Origin: Gammaproteobacteria bacterium
Lineage (GTDB): Bacteria; Pseudomonadota; Gammaproteobacteria; Steroidobacterales; BM003
NCBI GenBank assembly: GCA_026193125.1
Contig: JAPHSC010000019.1
Location: forward strand, 1-9,611
Direction: 5' to 3'
Length of the DNA: 9,611 nucleotides
The notes below the pieces were generated by a model. That model was not told the DNA's origin, did no database searches, and saw only the letters and a program-made list of their open reading frames with translations. A program made the position numbers and the translations under genes. Below are positions 6,969-9,611 of this stretch, in pieces. The number at the start of each line of letters is the position of its first letter. The stretch's first letter is position 1.

Positions 6969-8339
6969 ATGAAGACCATTGTCGAGCCATTCAAAATCAA
7001 GATGGTCGAGCCCATCAAGGCCACAACAGCAGAGGAACGCGACGGTATGATCGCCGCTGCCCACTACAATCTGTTCAAACTTCGAGCTGAAGACGTGTTC
7101 ATCGATTTGCTCACCGACTCGGGAACCAGCGCCATGTCCGCCGAAGCCTGGGCCGGCATTATGCGCGGCGACGAGTCATACGCCGGCGCCCGCAGCTGGT
7201 ATCGCTTCGAAGATGCAGTGAAAGACATATTCGGCTTTCAGTACATCATCCCCGCTCACCAGGGGCGCGCCGCCGAGCGCATCCTGTTCAGCCTGACGGT
7301 AAAGGCCGGAAACGTCATCCCCAATAACACGCACTTTGATACGACCAAGGCGAACATCGAGTTCTTTGGTGGCAAGGCGGTAGACATCCCCTGCCCCGAG
7401 GCCCGTCAACTGGATCTAGATCATCCGTTCAAGGGCAATATGGAAATATCCGCCCTGGAAAAACTGGTGGCCGAGCACGGGCGCGAGAATATTCCCATGA
7501 TCATGCTCACCATCACCAACAATTCGGGCGGTGGTCAGCCGGTGTCCATGGCCAACATCAAGGACGTCAGCCGCATCGCCAGGGCTGCCGGCATTCCTTT
7601 CTATATCGATGCCTGCCGCTTCGCCGAGAACGCCTACTTCATCAAGCAAAGGGAAGCCGGCTACGAGAACGTCGCTGCGATTGATATCGCCCGGGAAATA
7701 TTTTCCCACGCGGATGGCTGCACGATGTCGGCGAAAAAAGATGCCTTCGCCAACATCGGCGGTTTCCTGTGCACCAACGATGCCCAGCTGGCAGAAAGGG
7801 AAACCAATATCCTTATTCTGACCGAGGGTTTCCCCACCTATGGCGGCCTGGCCGGACGGGATCTTGAGGCCATTGCCGTGGGTCTGCACGAGATCCTGGA
7901 CGAGCATTACCTGCATTACCGCCTGCTATCGACCAGTTATGTGGTCACGCACCTGAAGGATGCGGGGGTGCCGGTGGTATACCCGGCAGGCGGCCATGCA
8001 GTCTACATCGATGCGCAGCGATTCCTGCCACATATCCCGCCTCTCCAGTATCCCGGGCAATCCCTGTCCGTAGAGTTGTATCGCGAGGCGGGCATACGAG
8101 GTGTTGAGATCGGTACCGTCATGTTTGGTTCAGACCCTCATACCGGCAAGGAAACGCCTGCTCACTGGGATCTCGTGCGCCTGGCAATACCCAGGCGTGT
8201 GTATACGCAGAGCCACATGGATTACGTGGTAGAGGCGATCGGCAACGTGTGGGAACGTCGTGAGGCCATTCGTGGCATGCGTATTGTTGAGGCACCCGCC
8301 GTGCTGCGACATTTCAGCGCGAAGTTTGACTGGCTGTAG
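6969..8339 (+). CDS. tnaA: Tryptophanase-like PLP-dependent beta-eliminating lyase
   Basis: From ATG 6969 the protein has 456 residues, the same length as Citrobacter freundii tyrosine phenol-lyase (TPL), and its active-site residues fall at the same numbers. Thr49 and Ser51 (LLTDSGT), catalytic Tyr71, the PLP-phosphate loop Gln98-Gly99-Arg100, the ring-stacking Phe123, Asn185, Asp214, Arg217, Ser254, the PLP lysine Lys257 (SAKKD) and the carboxylate-binding Arg404 are all in place. The three positions that differ between TPL and tryptophanase are Asp124 (Thr in TPL), Ile381 (the phenol-binding Arg in TPL) and His448 (Phe in TPL). All three are of the tryptophanase type, so the expected reaction is L-tryptophan plus water to indole, pyruvate and ammonia, in the cytoplasm as a tetramer. 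Elsewhere the sequence is TPL-like, for example YGGLAGRDLEA and HADGCTMS. No tnaB-type permease gene follows in the same direction. TPL or a cysteine/serine lyase activity is less likely but not excluded. Confidence 0.9.
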   Translation: MKTIVEPFKIKMVEPIKATTAEERDGMIAAAHYNLFKLRAEDVFIDLLTDSGTSAMSAEAWAGIMRGDESYAGARSWYRFEDAVKDIFGFQYIIPAHQGRAAERILFSLTVKAGNVIPNNTHFDTTKANIEFFGGKAVDIPCPEARQLDLDHPFKGNMEISALEKLVAEHGRENIPMIMLTITNNSGGGQPVSMANIKDVSRIARAAGIPFYIDACRFAENAYFIKQREAGYENVAAIDIAREIFSHADGCTMSAKKDAFANIGGFLCTNDAQLAERETNILILTEGFPTYGGLAGRDLEAIAVGLHEILDEHYLHYRLLSTSYVVTHLKDAGVPVVYPAGGHAVYIDAQRFLPHIPPLQYPGQSLSVELYREAGIRGVEIGTVMFGSDPHTGKETPAHWDLVRLAIPRRVYTQSHMDYVVEAIGNVWERREAIRGMRIVEAPAVLRHFSAKFDWL

Positions 8340-8394
8340 AGCGGCGGCAGCGCAAGGTTATCAACCTATCCTGCCTGGCTGCGGGCTGCAGATC
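8340..8394. other. Convergent gap between the lyase and MFS genes
   Basis: Fifty-five bases separate the two facing stop codons. AGGTT-ATC-AACCT (8355-8367) can form a weak 5-bp hairpin with a three-base loop, readable from either strand. No T-run follows on either side, so I do not call a terminator. Transcripts from both genes probably overlap here or end by another mechanism. Confidence 0.4.
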
Positions 8395-9606
8395 TTAAGC
8401 ACCTGCCCGTTGCAAGCGCTCCAGGGACAGACTGACCAGCGCCAGCGCCAGGCACAGGCCAGCCAGGGCAACAAGTGGCAGCACAAATGAACCGGAGACC
8501 TGGGCCAGGGCGCCAATGATCAACGGGCCCAGCACCCCACCCAACTCGCCGAATGTGAAAAACAGGGCGCCTGCCGGCGCCAGTTCGCTGCGCTGCATGT
8601 CCTGCGCCTCGGTCAGGCACAACAAGGTCAGCGGCCAAAAGGCGCTGCGTGCCACCCCTAGTAAAATCAGACCCAGGACCGTCCAGCCAAAACCGGACGC
8701 CGTAAGAAGCAGGGCCGCGACCGCTGCCAGCAGGAACAGCAGGATGAGCATGCGAGCGCGCCGACCGGGCGGGGTCACGCGCGGCACGAGGATCGCGCCC
8801 AGTACCGTAATCGCTACCGGCAACGCCGCCCACAGACCGGCACTGGCCGCATTCATTCCGGCGCTGCGCAATATTTCCGGAATCCAGTTACTCAGCCCAT
8901 GCATAAACAGGAATGACCCCGTTGCCAACAGCAACACCCTGCGTGCAGAGGGACGCTCCAGCAGCCGCAGATACTGTGCCCATTGCATGGCCCTACCCGG
9001 CTCACGATCGGAGGGTCCGCGTGGACCCAGGCGGTATGCCACCACCCACCAGGCGCTGGCGGCGATTGCGGTCATGAGTGCATACACCAGCATGACCATG
9101 CGCCATTGATGACCGACCGCGGGCATGACCACGAGATTGGTCAGGGCCAGCCCCAGCATCGCGCCCACCGAGGGCCCGCTCATGTAAAAACCGGTGGCGG
9201 TGCCGCGCTCGCCGGGCGGAAACCAGTAATTCACCAGTTTCGGCGTGGAGATGGATATCAAGGGCACACCGAGCCCCAGCAAGGCCACCGCCAGGTACAA
9301 ACTGGCATAGCCCTGCGCCTGGCCCCTCAGCAGGACCGACAGCGTGACGATCCAGGCGCCCAGGGTGACGCATCGGCGAAGACCGATCCTGTCGACCACG
9401 GCGCCCAGGGGCAGGGCCACGAGCATGTATAACAGTGGCCAGGCGCCCAGCACCGAACCCATGGCCACCAGGCTCAAATTCAGGTCCGCGGCCACCACGG
9501 ATACCAGGGGCGCCATGCAGAACATGGACAGGCCGATACACACGTTGACCAGCCAGATACCTGCCAGCATCCACCATCGGCCAGGAAGGCTGGTATCAGC
9601 CGTCAC
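8395..9606 (-). CDS. Major facilitator superfamily transporter, 12 membrane helices
   Basis: The 403 visible residues form two sets of six hydrophobic helices, at about 11-33, 45-70, 78-95, 101-122, 135-160 and 168-191, then 222-242, 252-275, 285-302, 305-330, 342-366 and 372-394. A charged central loop (192-220) joins them. The MFS motif A is present between helices 2 and 3 (LGAVVDRIGLRR, 67-78), and the second half has a partial counterpart. The layout and the phrase GLSNWIPEILRSAG recall the CynX/NimT-like and organic-anion MFS groups, but the substrate cannot be assigned. The start shown is a GTG. Only five bases lie upstream of it, and the codon just before TTC ends in TG, so an ATG, GTG or TTG start one base beyond the window edge is quite possible. 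It faces the lyase gene, so the two are not in one operon; a role in moving tryptophan or a product is only a guess. Confidence 0.9.
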   Translation of the reverse strand: MTADTSLPGRWWMLAGIWLVNVCIGLSMFCMAPLVSVVAADLNLSLVAMGSVLGAWPLLYMLVALPLGAVVDRIGLRRCVTLGAWIVTLSVLLRGQAQGYASLYLAVALLGLGVPLISISTPKLVNYWFPPGERGTATGFYMSGPSVGAMLGLALTNLVVMPAVGHQWRMVMLVYALMTAIAASAWWVVAYRLGPRGPSDREPGRAMQWAQYLRLLERPSARRVLLLATGSFLFMHGLSNWIPEILRSAGMNAASAGLWAALPVAITVLGAILVPRVTPPGRRARMLILLFLLAAVAALLLTASGFGWTVLGLILLGVARSAFWPLTLLCLTEAQDMQRSELAPAGALFFTFGELGGVLGPLIIGALAQVSGSFVLPLVALAGLCLALALVSLSLERLQRAGA

Positions 9607-9611
9607 GAACA

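Noticed and set aside
5008..6969. A 653-codon plus-strand open frame opposite the adaptor and the 5' part of the permease gene, ending TGATG at the lyase start
   Set aside because: Its translation is rich in His, Gln, Gly and Arg, has no domain or membrane pattern I recognise, and lies exactly antisense to two clear genes. GC-rich codon bias on the other strand explains the lack of stops.
6754..6969. A 71-codon plus-strand frame overlapping the lyase ATG by one base, considered as a leader peptide
   Set aside because: It is the tail of the long antisense frame, has no tryptophan codon, and its start has no ribosome site. The candidate lyase promoter lies inside it.
6969..8339. Assignment of the lyase as tyrosine phenol-lyase
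   Set aside because: Length and much of the sequence fit, but the phenol-binding Arg381 and Thr124 are replaced by Ile and Asp, and position 448 is His as in tryptophanase.
8355..8367. AGGTT-ATC-AACCT hairpin as a bidirectional terminator
   Set aside because: The stem is only 5 bp with two G-C pairs, and no T-run follows on either strand.
8366..9577. Other-frame open stretches of 150-200 codons on both strands within the MFS gene
   Set aside because: They are Arg/Gly/His/Pro-rich shadows of the 12-helix transporter frame.

Overview
The window is GC-rich, densely coding bacterial DNA, most likely from a gammaproteobacterium. The lineage call rests on a tripartite RND pump of the Gram-negative type and on a winged-helix/TPR protein that carries a membrane module common in marine and soil gammaproteobacteria. 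I see no rRNA, tRNA, CRISPR array, insertion sequence or phage gene, and all five genes have similar composition.

Layout from left to right. (1) Positions 1-2172, minus strand: a membrane-bound one-component regulator that runs off the left edge. In order it has an OmpR/CadC-type winged helix, three membrane helices, a FlgO/TolB-N-like domain and about nine TPR repeats. (2) Positions 2173-2331: a gap with a candidate terminator for the pump operon and a candidate promoter for the regulator. (3) Positions 2332-6738, minus strand: a two-gene efflux operon transcribed adaptor first, then RND permease, with no outer-membrane channel gene. (4) Positions 6739-6968: a 230-bp divergent control region. 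(5) Positions 6969-8339, plus strand: a PLP-dependent beta-eliminating lyase. It has tyrosine phenol-lyase length and numbering, but the residues at the substrate-discriminating positions are those of tryptophanase. (6) Positions 8340-8394: a short convergent gap. (7) Positions 8395-9606, minus strand: a 12-helix MFS transporter whose start may lie just outside the right edge.

How the parts may fit together (inference): the lyase would turn tryptophan into indole, pyruvate and ammonia. The pump is transcribed divergently from the same intergenic region, so indole made by one side could be a signal or a substrate for the other. The regulator lies directly downstream of the pump genes and is a candidate controller, but it has its own promoter-like sequence and no shown link.

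I do not see a clearly new system. The points most worth a second look are the paired cysteines in the regulator's predicted periplasmic domain, the mixed tryptophanase/TPL character of the lyase, and the lyase-pump pairing around one control region.
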